Shown here: positions 46,720 to 53,838 of the stretch, piece by piece
Position numbering within the stretch: the first letter of the stretch is position 1
Layout of the letters: each line of letters opens with the position of its first letter
Assembly (NCBI GenBank): GCA_003650125.1
Contig: QNFX01000001.1
Location: 111,907 to 175,906, forward strand
Reading direction: 5' to 3'
Length of the DNA stretch: 64,000 nucleotides
Source: Campylobacterota bacterium
GTDB taxonomy: Bacteria; Bdellovibrionota; Bacteriovoracia; Bacteriovoracales; Bacteriovoracaceae
The notes under the pieces: generated by a model
What the model saw: only the letters and a program-made list of their open reading frames with translations
Told to the model about the DNA's origin: nothing
Database searches by the model: none
Made by a program: the position numbers and the translations under genes

Positions 46720-46782
46720 ATGTTTGCTGGTAGACTGAATCCATTCTCATCTTACCCCCTCACTCAACCTATAGGACCTTAA
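46720..46782 (+). CDS. Possible 20-codon leader ORF
   Basis: ATG at 46720 with a strong ribosome site AGGAGG 6 bp upstream encodes MFAGRLNPFSSYPLTQPIGP and stops. It lies upstream of the DUF4258-like toxin remnant. The only evidence is the ribosome site and the position; it could be a fragment of a lost gene or a leader peptide. No family is recognised. Confidence 0.2.
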   Translation: MFAGRLNPFSSYPLTQPIGP

Positions 46783-46801
46783 AATAACCATTAACCTTTA
46801 T

Positions 46802-46818
46802 TGGTAACTGAGTTACCA
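46802..46818. promoter_or_regulatory. Palindromic operator before the DUF4258-type pair
   Basis: TGGTAAC-TGA-GTTACCA, a perfect 7+7 inverted repeat with a 3-base centre, ends 6 bp before the ATG of the toxin remnant. Similar palindromes lie just before all three other TA pairs here, which points to autoregulation by the antitoxin. Confidence 0.55.
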
Positions 46819-46824
46819 TGTCCT

Positions 46825-47133
46825 ATGGCACGAGTTGAAAAGAAAAAGAATTTGCTGACTAAAATTAAAATAAATGCCAGCAGAGGGAATTTCATTATCT
46901 TACCCCATGCCATAGACAGACAGGGAGAGCGAGGTATCACCGTACCAGACATTGTTTATATCCTGACAACAGGATAGCATGAGGCCAAAAAAGATCAATA
47001 TGTAGAAGACTTAAAAACTTGGAATTACGCCATTAGAGGCAAGACCATTGATGAAAGAGAGTTAAGAATCATAACATCCTTTGGTGAAAATAATATGCTC
47101 ATCATTACCGTTATAGATTTAAAAAGGAAATAA
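46825..47133 (+). pseudogene. DUF4258-like toxin with nonsense codon
   Basis: The frame from ATG 46825 to TAA 47133 (102 codons) is open except for TAG at 46975-46977, codon 51. The reading ILPHAIDRQGERGI, then VYILTTG-stop-HEAKKDQY, WNYAIRGKTIDERELRI and NNMLIITVIDLKRK, matches the DUF4258 pattern (early H-A-x-x-R, G-x-H-E, W-x-Y-x-I-x-G, and a final strand). DUF4258 proteins occur as toxins upstream of HTH antitoxins, as here. One base change would restore it. Probably inactive. Confidence 0.65.
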
Positions 47134-47134
47134 A

Positions 47135-47587
47135 ATGAAAAATAAAAAAATACAAAAAAAGTACATCGATCAAAGCCTTGGATTTCCTGTTACTATTTTA
47201 AACGCCCCTCTAATCAAGGTCAGAAATACCTGGGCACTTGATATCAACTATAATAAATATCAAGAGTCCATGCTTATTCTCTTGGCCTATCTACCATCAA
47301 AATTAACCGGAAATGAGCTGCAATTTATTAGAAAACATTTCCAGATGACCATTAGAAGCTTTGCCGAGCGCTTTTCTGTAAAACATCCTGCAGTTGTTAA
47401 ATGGGAAAAAAAGGCTGATCTGGGTACCGGGATGGCATGGACAACGGAAAAAGATATTCGCCTTTTTATTGTCGACCAACTGGTAAAGAAGGCCTCTGAA
47501 TTACAAAAATTATATAGAGTATTGGAAGAAGAGGCCGATATCTCGAAACAAGTGATTAAAATAGATAGTGAGCAAATTGCCGCATAA
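47135..47587 (+). CDS. HTH antitoxin of the DUF4258-type pair
   Basis: 150 aa. After an N-terminal domain (GFPVTILNAPLIKVRN) comes a helix-turn-helix region near residues 65-100: NELQFIRKHFQMTIRSFAER, VKHPAVVKWEKKA. This layout is that of MqsA/YgiT-like or HTH antitoxins that follow DUF4258 toxins, but it lacks MqsA zinc-binding Cys. It starts 1 bp after the toxin stop. It stays intact although the toxin carries a nonsense codon, which is harmless for the cell, whereas the reverse would not be. Confidence 0.65.
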   Translation: MKNKKIQKKYIDQSLGFPVTILNAPLIKVRNTWALDINYNKYQESMLILLAYLPSKLTGNELQFIRKHFQMTIRSFAERFSVKHPAVVKWEKKADLGTGMAWTTEKDIRLFIVDQLVKKASELQKLYRVLEEEADISKQVIKIDSEQIAA

Positions 47588-47686
47588 TCCGCCCAAAATA
47601 AAAGTTAATTTAATTTTTTGTATTTTCATTTCTCATAAATAAAATTAATCTCTTAAGAATAATCAAATCTTAAAGTGGAGATTCTA

Positions 47687-48043
47687 ATGAGATTAATTTT
47701 AGCTTTCCTTTTACTTACATCCATTCAAGGCTACGCCCAAGATTCTAATTTCCCATTCTGGTTCTCAAGTGAAAGAGCCAAAATCCAAGCTATAAAAGAG
47801 TTCATATCTTCTATGAATATTCAACCAGAAGTACTCTACAAATTAACCAGAGTATCCTTTTCCAAAGACACCTATATTTCTGGGAGTATTACTGCGGAAG
47901 TATCAATTTATTTTGAAACCTATTCCTGTAAAAATAATATCTTTAAAGTTACTTGGTATCCAAATTCATGCTCTGAAAATTATTGCACCCCTTTTTTAAT
48001 TCAATCATACCCTTGTCGCCAAAATTTATTAAATGGTGATTAA
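47687..48043 (+). CDS. Small secreted protein of unknown function
   Basis: 118 aa from the ATG at 47687 (GTGGAG 7 bp upstream; a further start 12 bp before has no ribosome site). Signal peptide residues 1-18 (IQGYAQ). The mature part has four Cys in the last third (YSCKNN, SCSENYC, YPCRQ) that could form two disulfides. It stands alone between the TA remnant and the next module, with no convergent partner. No family recognised. Confidence 0.55.
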   Translation: MRLILAFLLLTSIQGYAQDSNFPFWFSSERAKIQAIKEFISSMNIQPEVLYKLTRVSFSKDTYISGSITAEVSIYFETYSCKNNIFKVTWYPNSCSENYCTPFLIQSYPCRQNLLNGD

Positions 48044-48128
48044 TCAATGATCATTAATAGGGCCCCGAATAGTCCACATTTTCAATAAAACACTCTCGTA
48101 AACCCACTTTTCTCACCTACTAGGTTCT

Positions 48129-48332
48129 ATTCCTAATAACTCCCCTTATTGGGAATAATAAATATCAGCTGTTATAAACGACTATTTTAGTTCTAACGCC
48201 ATATTCGAATCTAGACCCTGCTAGAGCGAAATAAAAAATTCTAACTAACAGAAATTTTCTGTCACTTGATTTTAAGGTTCCCTTTTTAAGAAGTCAGGTC
48301 CATTAACATAAAAAGACTTTCCTTAAAGCCAT
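48129..48332. other. Module left-boundary stem-loop and spacer, copy 4
   Basis: ATTCCTAATA and TATTGGGAAT form a 10-bp stem (one G-T pair) around ACTCCCCT, followed by AATAA. This is the best-paired copy of the boundary stem-loop. The changes relative to copies 2 and 3 keep pairing on both arms. The rest (GTTCTAACGCCATATTCG, TGATTTTAAGGTTCCCTTT) is shared module DNA with no ORF. Confidence 0.55.
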
Positions 48333-48500
48333 TTATTTCTTTTTGGTCAACTTAGAGGTGAGTTTTTCTAGAGAAGGTAGCCCTTGGTGCACCTTTAAAA
48401 TTGAGGCCCTTTTAATAATTTTGTATAAGTTCTTTAGGATGCCATATCCCAGTAAAATGAAAATAAGGATATAAAATATGAAACTAAATAATCCCTGCAT
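48333..48500 (-). CDS. 55-aa membrane protein of the array module, copy 4
   Basis: MQGLFSFIFYILIFILLGYG with basic tail ending LTSKLTKKK. ATG start with GGAGGAG 5 bp upstream; the remaining end of the HTH gene still gives TAATG at the junction. The HTH gene immediately upstream is reduced to about 55 bp, so coupling is lost and expression would depend on another promoter. Confidence 0.6.
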   Translation of the reverse strand: MQGLFSFIFYILIFILLGYGILKNLYKIIKRASILKVHQGLPSLEKLTSKLTKKK

Positions 48501-48555
48501 TAAATCTCCTCCAGTTCTCGTTTTAAGATATCGCCAATGACTGATTTGTCCCATT
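48501..48555 (-). pseudogene. 3' end fragment of the HTH gene left of the 48.6-kb TA pair
   Basis: About 55 bp equal to the HTH gene end (CTCGTTTTAAGATATCGCCA, ACTGATTTGTCCCATT). Similarity ends at TTTCCCTC. The same segment appears again at 49293 beyond the TA pair, giving direct repeats around it, as with hipBA. Confidence 0.6.
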
Positions 48556-48633
48556 TTTCCCTCAAAAAAAGCTGGTTGGCAGAAATAATTGAACAAATGC
48601 TTAAAATCACGAAGAGGACTTTTATTCCCTTGC

Positions 48634-48659
48634 ATAACTTCTCATATATGATAAGTTAT
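48634..48659. promoter_or_regulatory. 26-bp operator palindrome before the TA pair
   Basis: ATAACTTCTCATA and TATGATAAGTTAT are inverted repeats with one mismatch in 13. The site ends 5 bp before the toxin GTG, and TATGAT inside it could be the -10 box. Binding by the Xre antitoxin would block this promoter. Confidence 0.6.
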
Positions 48660-48664
48660 CATCC

Positions 48665-48976
48665 GTGAGAACATTCGTCGTTATTAACGAAAACATTCAA
48701 ACTCAACTGGACAAGGATATTAAGAGTGCTCTATTTGATGAAGAAGTCAGACTATTAATAGCTTTTTGGAAAACGGAAATTGAGGAAATTGGATTTGATG
48801 ATTACCTTATCTCTGATTTGGCCCAGTCCCTTGATGATCACAGACTCTCAAAAGATAGACAGGGTGAAAGGTCCATTACCTTAAACCCTAAAGGTGGCAG
48901 ACTAATTTATAAATATTTTAAAGGAAAAGTTACAGTGAAAGTTATTAAGATTTCACCTGACCATAATTACAGCTAA
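48665..48976 (+). CDS. Toxin of an Xre-paired TA system (RelE/ParE-like)
   Basis: 103 aa from GTG 48665. The final part (GGRLIYKYFKGKVTVKVIKI, SPDHNYS) looks like the last strands of RelE/ParE-type toxins (LIY-x-x-x ... V-x-V-x-x-I-x-x-D-H). The first half is helical (DEEVRLLIAFWKTEIEE). There is no ribosome site and the operator ends 5 bp upstream, so the message may be nearly leaderless. The Xre gene follows after 9 bp. The toxin family is a guess; the TA pairing is firm. Confidence 0.6.
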   Translation: MRTFVVINENIQTQLDKDIKSALFDEEVRLLIAFWKTEIEEIGFDDYLISDLAQSLDDHRLSKDRQGERSITLNPKGGRLIYKYFKGKVTVKVIKISPDHNYS

Positions 48977-48985
48977 GGAGGCCCC

Positions 48986-49270
48986 ATGGGATCAATAGAT
49001 AAAACAAAATTAAGCTCTGGCAAAATTTTAAAGGCCATGCGCTCAAGGTTTGGCTTCACCCAAAAGGAAGTTTCAGGAGTTATAGGCATTTCAACTTCCA
49101 ACCTGTCATCACTTGAAAATGATAAAAGGAATTTAGGCCTTGAACTTGCTGCAAAATTTTCCATCCTCTACGGTGTACGCATAGAAGCACTTATTTTTCC
49201 AGGCGGTATTGAAAAGATGAAAGGCTATAAGAGTATTGTGAAAAAGGTTGAAAAACTGAAAGCGGCCTAA
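48986..49270 (+). CDS. Xre-family antitoxin
   Basis: 94 aa. HTH at about residues 12-65: LKAMRSRFGFTQKEVSGVIG, ISTSNLSSLENDKRNLGLEL, followed by LYGVRIEALIFPGG. The start ATG has AAGGAGG 5 bp upstream, a much stronger site than that of the toxin, as often found for antitoxins that must be made in excess. It ends 8 bp before the convergent HTH-gene end. Confidence 0.8.
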   Translation: MGSIDKTKLSSGKILKAMRSRFGFTQKEVSGVIGISTSNLSSLENDKRNLGLELAAKFSILYGVRIEALIFPGGIEKMKGYKSIVKKVEKLKAA

Positions 49271-49277
49271 TTAAATG

Positions 49278-49730
49278 CTACGATCCGGCCTTTTCTCGTT
49301 TTAAGATTTCGCCAATAACTGATTTATCCCATTGGCCTCCTCTTTTACTCTTAATATTTTTTTCCATTAAATATTTTGATATCTTTCGTAATGAAAAGCC
49401 TTGATTTTTAAGGCCAATCATTTTTTGAATAACTTTCTGCTCTTCAAGGTGAGGAACAATCAGGCCCTGAACTTTTCGCTCGCCATACTTGAGACGGTTA
49501 GATTTAAGGCGGGGGTCCTTTGTGATCTCCTTCTCTTGCATCGTCTCAATTATCGTGGTTTTGCTCCAGGCAGATTCGGTTAGAAACTCTATCTCACGGA
49601 TGGAAAGGCCGTGATCTAGATAAAGTTTCCGGAAAATTCCTAAATTATTCTTAGGTTTATTTAAAAAATGGGTAATAAAAACGGAAACATAAGGGATTGG
49701 GTAAACTGGTTCGTCCAGCGTCGGGGATGG
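49278..49730 (-). CDS. Double-HTH recombinase-tail-like protein, copy 4 (no clear start)
   Basis: Open frame of about 150 codons with both HTH regions intact (KLYLDHGLSIREIEFLTESA, and GLIVPHLEEQKVIQKMIGLK with FSLRKISKYLMEKN). Like copy 1 the first in-frame ATG (49541) lies inside the chain and the repeat-borne TAA blocks earlier starts. Either a rare codon such as CTG at the position of the copy-3 ATG is used, or this copy is silent. The frame itself shows no stop, which argues for recent duplication or function. Confidence 0.55.
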   Translation of the reverse strand, partial: PSPTLDEPVYPIPYVSVFITHFLNKPKNNLGIFRKLYLDHGLSIREIEFLTESAWSKTTIIETMQEKEITKDPRLKSNRLKYGERKVQGLIVPHLEEQKVIQKMIGLKNQGFSLRKISKYLMEKNIKSKRGGQWDKSVIGEILKREKAGS

Positions 49731-49731
49731 T

Positions 49732-50094
49732 CGACCATTTATTTATTGCACTAATAAGTCACTTACCACTGTTGCAGCAATATTTTTTGCAATACTTTAG
49801 TTCCTCTTTCTTACTTGTTGATTTCATAAGAAAAATCCACGACTTTTCTTTAATATTTCCAACAAAGTTTCTAAATCGCTTAAAAAAGAAATAGAACATT
49901 TTCCAGTTTCACATACCATAAGCAAAAAATAGATTTTATTTAAGAACGTCTTCTCGATTCCTTATCCCTTTAGGTCAACATTTTTTCACGGGTTACTTAA
50001 GGGAAATTCAATTTTCAGCTATAAACGCATTGATTTATCAAAGGGGTGTAGCTTTGTGATATAATGGCCTATAGATATAAAAGCTGAGGTTGTC
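49732..50094 (+). repeat. Array direct repeat and constant leader, copy 4
   Basis: Starts CGACCATTTATTTATTGCAC; CTGTTGCAGCAATATTTT and TTTTTGCAATACTTTAG follow. 357 gene-free bases up to the next secreted gene: CACGGGTTACTTAAGGGAAA as in copy 1, the -10 box TATAAT at 50060-50065 (GTGATATAATGGCC), then TGAGGTTGTC before the ATG. Copies 1 and 4 are most similar along the whole leader. Confidence 0.85.
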
Positions 50095-51141
50095 ATGAAA
50101 AAGCTATTTTTAATTCTTCCACTAGCTGCCTTATTGTTTGCGACTCAAGGCTGGGCGCCTCCTCCGGATCTATCAAAATGCTCATATGATTCCAAAAAAC
50201 AAGTTAAAGTACCGGTAAATCAAAAAGACGGTAAAAAGGCGATAGCATGTCACGGGCTAGCGATTTGTAATGGAAAACCAGTTCCTATTACTTGCAAGGG
50301 AACTGAGCGTGACCCCTGTCCAACTGCCAGCAAATGTGTTGAATTTGGCGAGGGGGTGGTATCTCCCATACATGAAGACGACATGGCTATGGATATCTTA
50401 TTTGCCAATATCATTGATGATGCAGGCTACACATATAAAAAAGAGGGTGCTATCTCAAAAATATACCTAGATGTTTCCCCCAAACCAGTTCCTCCCGCAG
50501 GCTCAATATACCGATGGACAAGATGGGATAAAGGAAAACCAATTCCCAAATATATGATATTAACTGGGATAAAATACAACACTCCAGATTATTGGGATGG
50601 TCAATTTGTCTGTAGAGCGAAGCATGGATCAACGGTAATCCCTGGAAGTCTATGGTCCGGAGGAAAAATAGAAAATTCCAAATGCTATATTGTTGTAGAT
50701 AAAAAGCAAGTCGTTGGAAAAGATAGCTTTGAAGTCTTAGAAAGAGGTAGAAATAAAGGACACTTTAATTGGGTAAAAGGGCCTCGCGGACCTATACCTG
50801 GCTGGGCTGGAGCCTATGGCTTTGAATGTAGAGCTGCCCCAGGAACTGGAATGGGCCTTTGCTACCCAACCAAACCCTTTGGAGGTAGAATTCCAATGAA
50901 ACCTCCTGAATTCGTAAAGAAATTTGAAGACGGATTCATTGGAGGGAAAGATGAAAAAGGAAACCCCTTAAGAATTTGTAGATCAAGAGTAGTTGCCTCA
51001 AGAGGTCTCCCAGGAAGTGGAATTCCTTCAGGAAGGGTAGGAGATGACAATATTTGCTATCTTCCAGGCCCAGATTACAAGAAGGTTTTAAAGGCCCAAA
51101 ACTTTTTCCAAATTATTTTTATTGAAGGGCAAAAAGAATAA
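50095..51141 (+). CDS. Array secreted protein E with DM9-like C-terminal region
   Basis: 348 aa. Signal peptide MKKLFLILPLAALLFATQGW, shortened linker (PPPDLSKC, no GKGGATG) and a six-Cys domain (ACHGLAICNGKPVPITC, PCPTASKC). The variable part from about residue 140 to the end resembles DM9/DUF3421 repeats: GQFVCRAKHGSTVIPGSL, NSKCYIVVDKKQV, DSFEVLERG, FNWVKGPRGPIPGWAGAYG, then a second half with RICRSRVVA, NICYLPGP. DM9 proteins bind mannose-type glycans in invertebrates, so this could be a surface glycan binder. It has a convergent partner 9 bp past its stop. Confidence 0.65.
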   Translation: MKKLFLILPLAALLFATQGWAPPPDLSKCSYDSKKQVKVPVNQKDGKKAIACHGLAICNGKPVPITCKGTERDPCPTASKCVEFGEGVVSPIHEDDMAMDILFANIIDDAGYTYKKEGAISKIYLDVSPKPVPPAGSIYRWTRWDKGKPIPKYMILTGIKYNTPDYWDGQFVCRAKHGSTVIPGSLWSGGKIENSKCYIVVDKKQVVGKDSFEVLERGRNKGHFNWVKGPRGPIPGWAGAYGFECRAAPGTGMGLCYPTKPFGGRIPMKPPEFVKKFEDGFIGGKDEKGNPLRICRSRVVASRGLPGSGIPSGRVGDDNICYLPGPDYKKVLKAQNFFQIIFIEGQKE

Positions 51142-51150
51142 AAAGACTTT

Positions 51151-51912
51151 CTACGGATTTATGGTAAAGTTTTCCAACCAAAATTTTTTAAAATCACTGT
51201 GAATTTTTAAAAATTTAGAAGTACCATATGCACCCAAATACTGGACATATATTGGTACACCATCAAGTGTTAGAATTAGATCATTTAAATTAACCTCGGG
51301 AAACTCTTCAATTATTTTTACCAACTCATTATTAATGTATTCAAATTTCCTAGCATATGCCAGTGGCTTGTTTAGATCGTAAACCGTTTTAAAATTTAAG
51401 TTAAAATGTGACCATTCTTCAAAAACTAAACCATCTTTATCCAATGAAAAACTGTGATATTGTACAGGGTCTGTATCTACCCCTTGAGGATAGTATGCTG
51501 GTCTGATAAAGGGTGGTAGCATCATTTCTTTTAAATGAACTACTCTTTTTTCTTCTTTACTATAACTCCCCACTCCCTTTTCACACAACCTCTCTAAATC
51601 ACCATTTGTATCCCAATCAGGTTCTATCCAATTTTCTACCAACACGTAATATTTTTGACTATAGTTTGAGGAATATAAAATTATTTCTTTTCTATTAGAG
51701 GTATATTTACAAACATAAATTTTATCTGACTCACCTGGAGAATAATTTAAGACTTCATTACTTGAATACAAAAAGACTCTTCCAGGCCTATAATCATATA
51801 AGGTTGCGTAGCTTTCCCTTATAAGTTCTTTATATTCATCGAAAGTTATATTTTCCTCAGCTAATGATGGAAAAGTTATGGAAAATAAGATTATGGTAAT
51901 TAAAAATTTCAA
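51151..51912 (-). CDS. Convergent secreted partner, family 3 (partner of E)
   Basis: 253 aa, signal peptide about residues 1-18 (SLAEEN). No similarity to the other two partner families is visible. The chain is rich in Tyr and acidic residues, with two Cys (VCKYTS, LCEKGV). The end LYVQYLGAYGTSKFL-like part (VPIYVQYLGAYGTSKFLKIH, cut) is well ordered. It holds the same convergent position relative to its array gene as families 1 and 2, so position, not sequence, defines the class. Confidence 0.55.
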   Translation of the reverse strand: MKFLITIILFSITFPSLAEENITFDEYKELIRESYATLYDYRPGRVFLYSSNEVLNYSPGESDKIYVCKYTSNRKEIILYSSNYSQKYYVLVENWIEPDWDTNGDLERLCEKGVGSYSKEEKRVVHLKEMMLPPFIRPAYYPQGVDTDPVQYHSFSLDKDGLVFEEWSHFNLNFKTVYDLNKPLAYARKFEYINNELVKIIEEFPEVNLNDLILTLDGVPIYVQYLGAYGTSKFLKIHSDFKKFWLENFTINP

Positions 51913-51995
51913 TTATTACCCCCCAGAGGAATCTTCAAATAAAATAGGACTGCACAACCCCGTCTATCTCTCTATTGCGTTGAAAGTCAAACAAG

Positions 51996-52100
51996 TCAGT
52001 AAACTTTGCTAGGCGCTTCGCAGCAATAGTCTTTTGAATTTAGCGCGTGCAAATTCTCTTTGAAGTAATTTAAGAGATCACCCCGGTGAATAACTCCCAT
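51996..52100 (-). CDS. Possible 34-codon ORF downstream of the secreted HigB-like protein
   Basis: ATG at 52100 with GGGGAG 4 bp upstream encodes MGVIHRGDLLNYFKENLHAL and 14 more residues. It follows the HigB-domain gene after 35 bp, where HigA antitoxins usually lie, and a TCCCC-GACAG-GGGGA hairpin separates them. The start faintly recalls the HigA opening (IHPGE), but the ORF is far too short for an HTH. A remnant is the best reading. Confidence 0.25.
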   Translation of the reverse strand: MGVIHRGDLLNYFKENLHALNSKDYCCEAPSKVY

Positions 52101-52135
52101 GTGCTCCCCGACAGGGGGACCTAATGTGGAATGCC

Positions 52136-53239
52136 TTATTTGGATTTATGTCCTCGATGATAGTCCAAAACCCTAACATTATGGATTTTGTCTCCCCTTG
52201 ATCTTTCGTCATATTGAAAAATGATGCGGTATTGTTTATCAATTTTTATGGAATACCAATTACTCCCACTTAGTTTTTTAAAATCTGCCCTAAACCATGA
52301 TTTTATATCACCTATAGAATCTGTTGTTTTAATTTTTTCCAATTTTAGTTTTGCCTTATCAGCTATATGCCTTAAATGTTTGGGAGGATTTCCCGCCAAT
52401 ATACAGGTCGAAAAACCTCGGAATTTAGAAGATTCAACAGCTTCCCTTGGCGACTTGGGTTTGGCCGTAGCACCCTTAGAAGCTTTTGGTCTCGCCCCTT
52501 GAGAAGAACCCGCCGCCGAGGCGCCTGAAGACGAGGGAGGGGTAGATGGTCTTGATGCCGTAGCGGGAGCCGGTTTATCCTGTGTGGGAGGTTTTCCTTT
52601 CCCTTTTTTGCTCGATTTTTTCCCGCTAAATTCTTTCGGATCAGTCCCTTCTAAGCCTAGAGCTTTAAGATCCAAACAAGCTGCCCACTCATCCAGGGCC
52701 TTGGAACTGGCATCACTTAATTCGGGTTTTTTCCCTTTTCGGGGTTTTAAATTCTTTTCAAGGTTGGACTTTAACTCTTTAAATTTTTCTTGCCTCTTAT
52801 CATGGTATTTTAAAAACTCTTTATCTTCCTTGCTCAGGGAACTTTTATCAATTTCTTGGTCAACTAAAGTTGAAATTTGGCCCTTGGAAAGACCACTTTT
52901 ATTCTGAGCTACCAAAGCTTCATAAAAGGTATTAATCTGCTGAGTGACCCGATGATAATTCTCATAAAATACAACATCTAATAACATTTCCTGCGCTATA
53001 TCCCCATATTCCAACAAACTCCGGTATTTTCTTAAATGATTGCTCGGACGATCCTCAACTATTGGCCAACGTTCTACAAAATCAAGGGCATTTTTATAAT
53101 AACCTAAATAAAAAGTTTCAATACGATACATTTCTTCAAGGTCCTTATTTATTTCTCCAAAAACTTCATCATCATTTCCATTTCCTATGACGGTAATTGG
53201 TAAAATTAAAATCCCCAGGATTAATAAAATTTTTTTCAT
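52136..53239 (-). CDS. Secreted protein with Pro/Ala-rich linker and HigB-like RNase domain
   Basis: 367 aa in four parts: signal peptide (ILILPITVIGNG, cut near 19); a charged helical region (residues 25-195); a low-complexity linker (about 200-265, rich in P, A, S, G and K, e.g. KPAPATASRPSTPPSSSG); and a C-terminal domain of about 95 aa that reads like HigB/RelE: SKFRGFSTCILAG, KHLRHIADKAKLKLEKI, LSGSNWYSIKIDKQYRIIFQ, VRVLDYHRGHK. HigB cuts mRNA on ribosomes and is normally cytoplasmic and stand-alone. Exported and tail-fused, it looks like a polymorphic toxin. No HigA gene is next to it. Confidence 0.7.
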   Translation of the reverse strand: MKKILLILGILILPITVIGNGNDDEVFGEINKDLEEMYRIETFYLGYYKNALDFVERWPIVEDRPSNHLRKYRSLLEYGDIAQEMLLDVVFYENYHRVTQQINTFYEALVAQNKSGLSKGQISTLVDQEIDKSSLSKEDKEFLKYHDKRQEKFKELKSNLEKNLKPRKGKKPELSDASSKALDEWAACLDLKALGLEGTDPKEFSGKKSSKKGKGKPPTQDKPAPATASRPSTPPSSSGASAAGSSQGARPKASKGATAKPKSPREAVESSKFRGFSTCILAGNPPKHLRHIADKAKLKLEKIKTTDSIGDIKSWFRADFKKLSGSNWYSIKIDKQYRIIFQYDERSRGDKIHNVRVLDYHRGHKSK

Positions 53240-53293
53240 TTGCTGTCCCTAAAAAAGCATCCCAATATTTTTAATATTAATTTTTTAAAAAAA

Positions 53294-53602
53294 TTATCTG
53301 TTTTGTGTCCTACCACCTAATGCAACCTTTACCAAATTGAGGGCATGGGCCGAAGTAGCTCCATTTGTGAATCTTATATTGGCCATTACGGTGTTAAATT
53401 GCACATTAAACCCTCTGATGACCCCGGCCCCCTGGCCTTGTACCTGAACATTATCGCCCACACAATACTTTGTGCTATAGGCTGCCGAGACAGGCTGTTT
53501 TAAAACAAAGCAACTGCGATCTTTACTAAAGCCTCCATCGGGAACAACAACAAAACTAACAGAAGACAAAAAGATTAAAATTAAGGATATTTTTTTCATC
53601 AT
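53294..53602 (-). CDS. Small secreted protein upstream of the HigB-domain gene
   Basis: 102 aa. Signal peptide about residues 1-18, then SCFVLKQPVSAAYSTKYCVG with two Cys, and a compact strand-rich part with GDNVQVQGQGAGVIRGF that resembles an SH3/KOW-like barrel. It is on the same strand, 54 bp before the HigB-domain gene, and could be co-transcribed. A periplasmic binding or immunity role is possible but unsupported by similarity. Confidence 0.5.
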   Translation of the reverse strand: MMKKISLILIFLSSVSFVVVPDGGFSKDRSCFVLKQPVSAAYSTKYCVGDNVQVQGQGAGVIRGFNVQFNTVMANIRFTNGATSAHALNLVKVALGGRTQNR

Positions 53603-53805
53603 ATGATTATTGTAATATTAATTTAAAAATTAAGTTTTTTTCCAATATAGAAATTTTTAAATTAAATTTGTTTATAAATTAAATTTAAAAAAACCTTTGT
53701 TTAGTTTCTAAAACCTTCCTTGATTCAATCAATATTTTTCAACTTAATTTGTTTAGGTAGAGCTAGATTACTTCTCTCCTTAACTCTTTAGATCAGTATT
53801 TATGG

Positions 53806-53838
53806 TAAAATAGAAGGTGCTTCAAATAGGAGTTCATT
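53806..53838 (+). promoter_or_regulatory. Diverged leader of array gene F
   Basis: The -10-like TAAAAT at 53806-53811 and GGAG before the ATG take the place of the constant leader; the direct repeat, the GTGATATAATGGCC box and TGAGGTTGTC are absent. Upstream 53603-53805 is very AT-rich with no recognised feature. This gene copy has therefore lost, or never had, the repeat that precedes all other array genes. Confidence 0.45.

Noticed and set aside
42101..46977. Reassigned stop codons
   Set aside because: TAA in gene D and TAG in two other frames could suggest recoding, but all three stops end normal genes throughout the window.
48333..48635. 100-aa ORF covering the membrane protein and upstream DNA
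   Set aside because: The extension runs through the HTH fragment and into unique flank DNA; it exists only because of the fusion joint.
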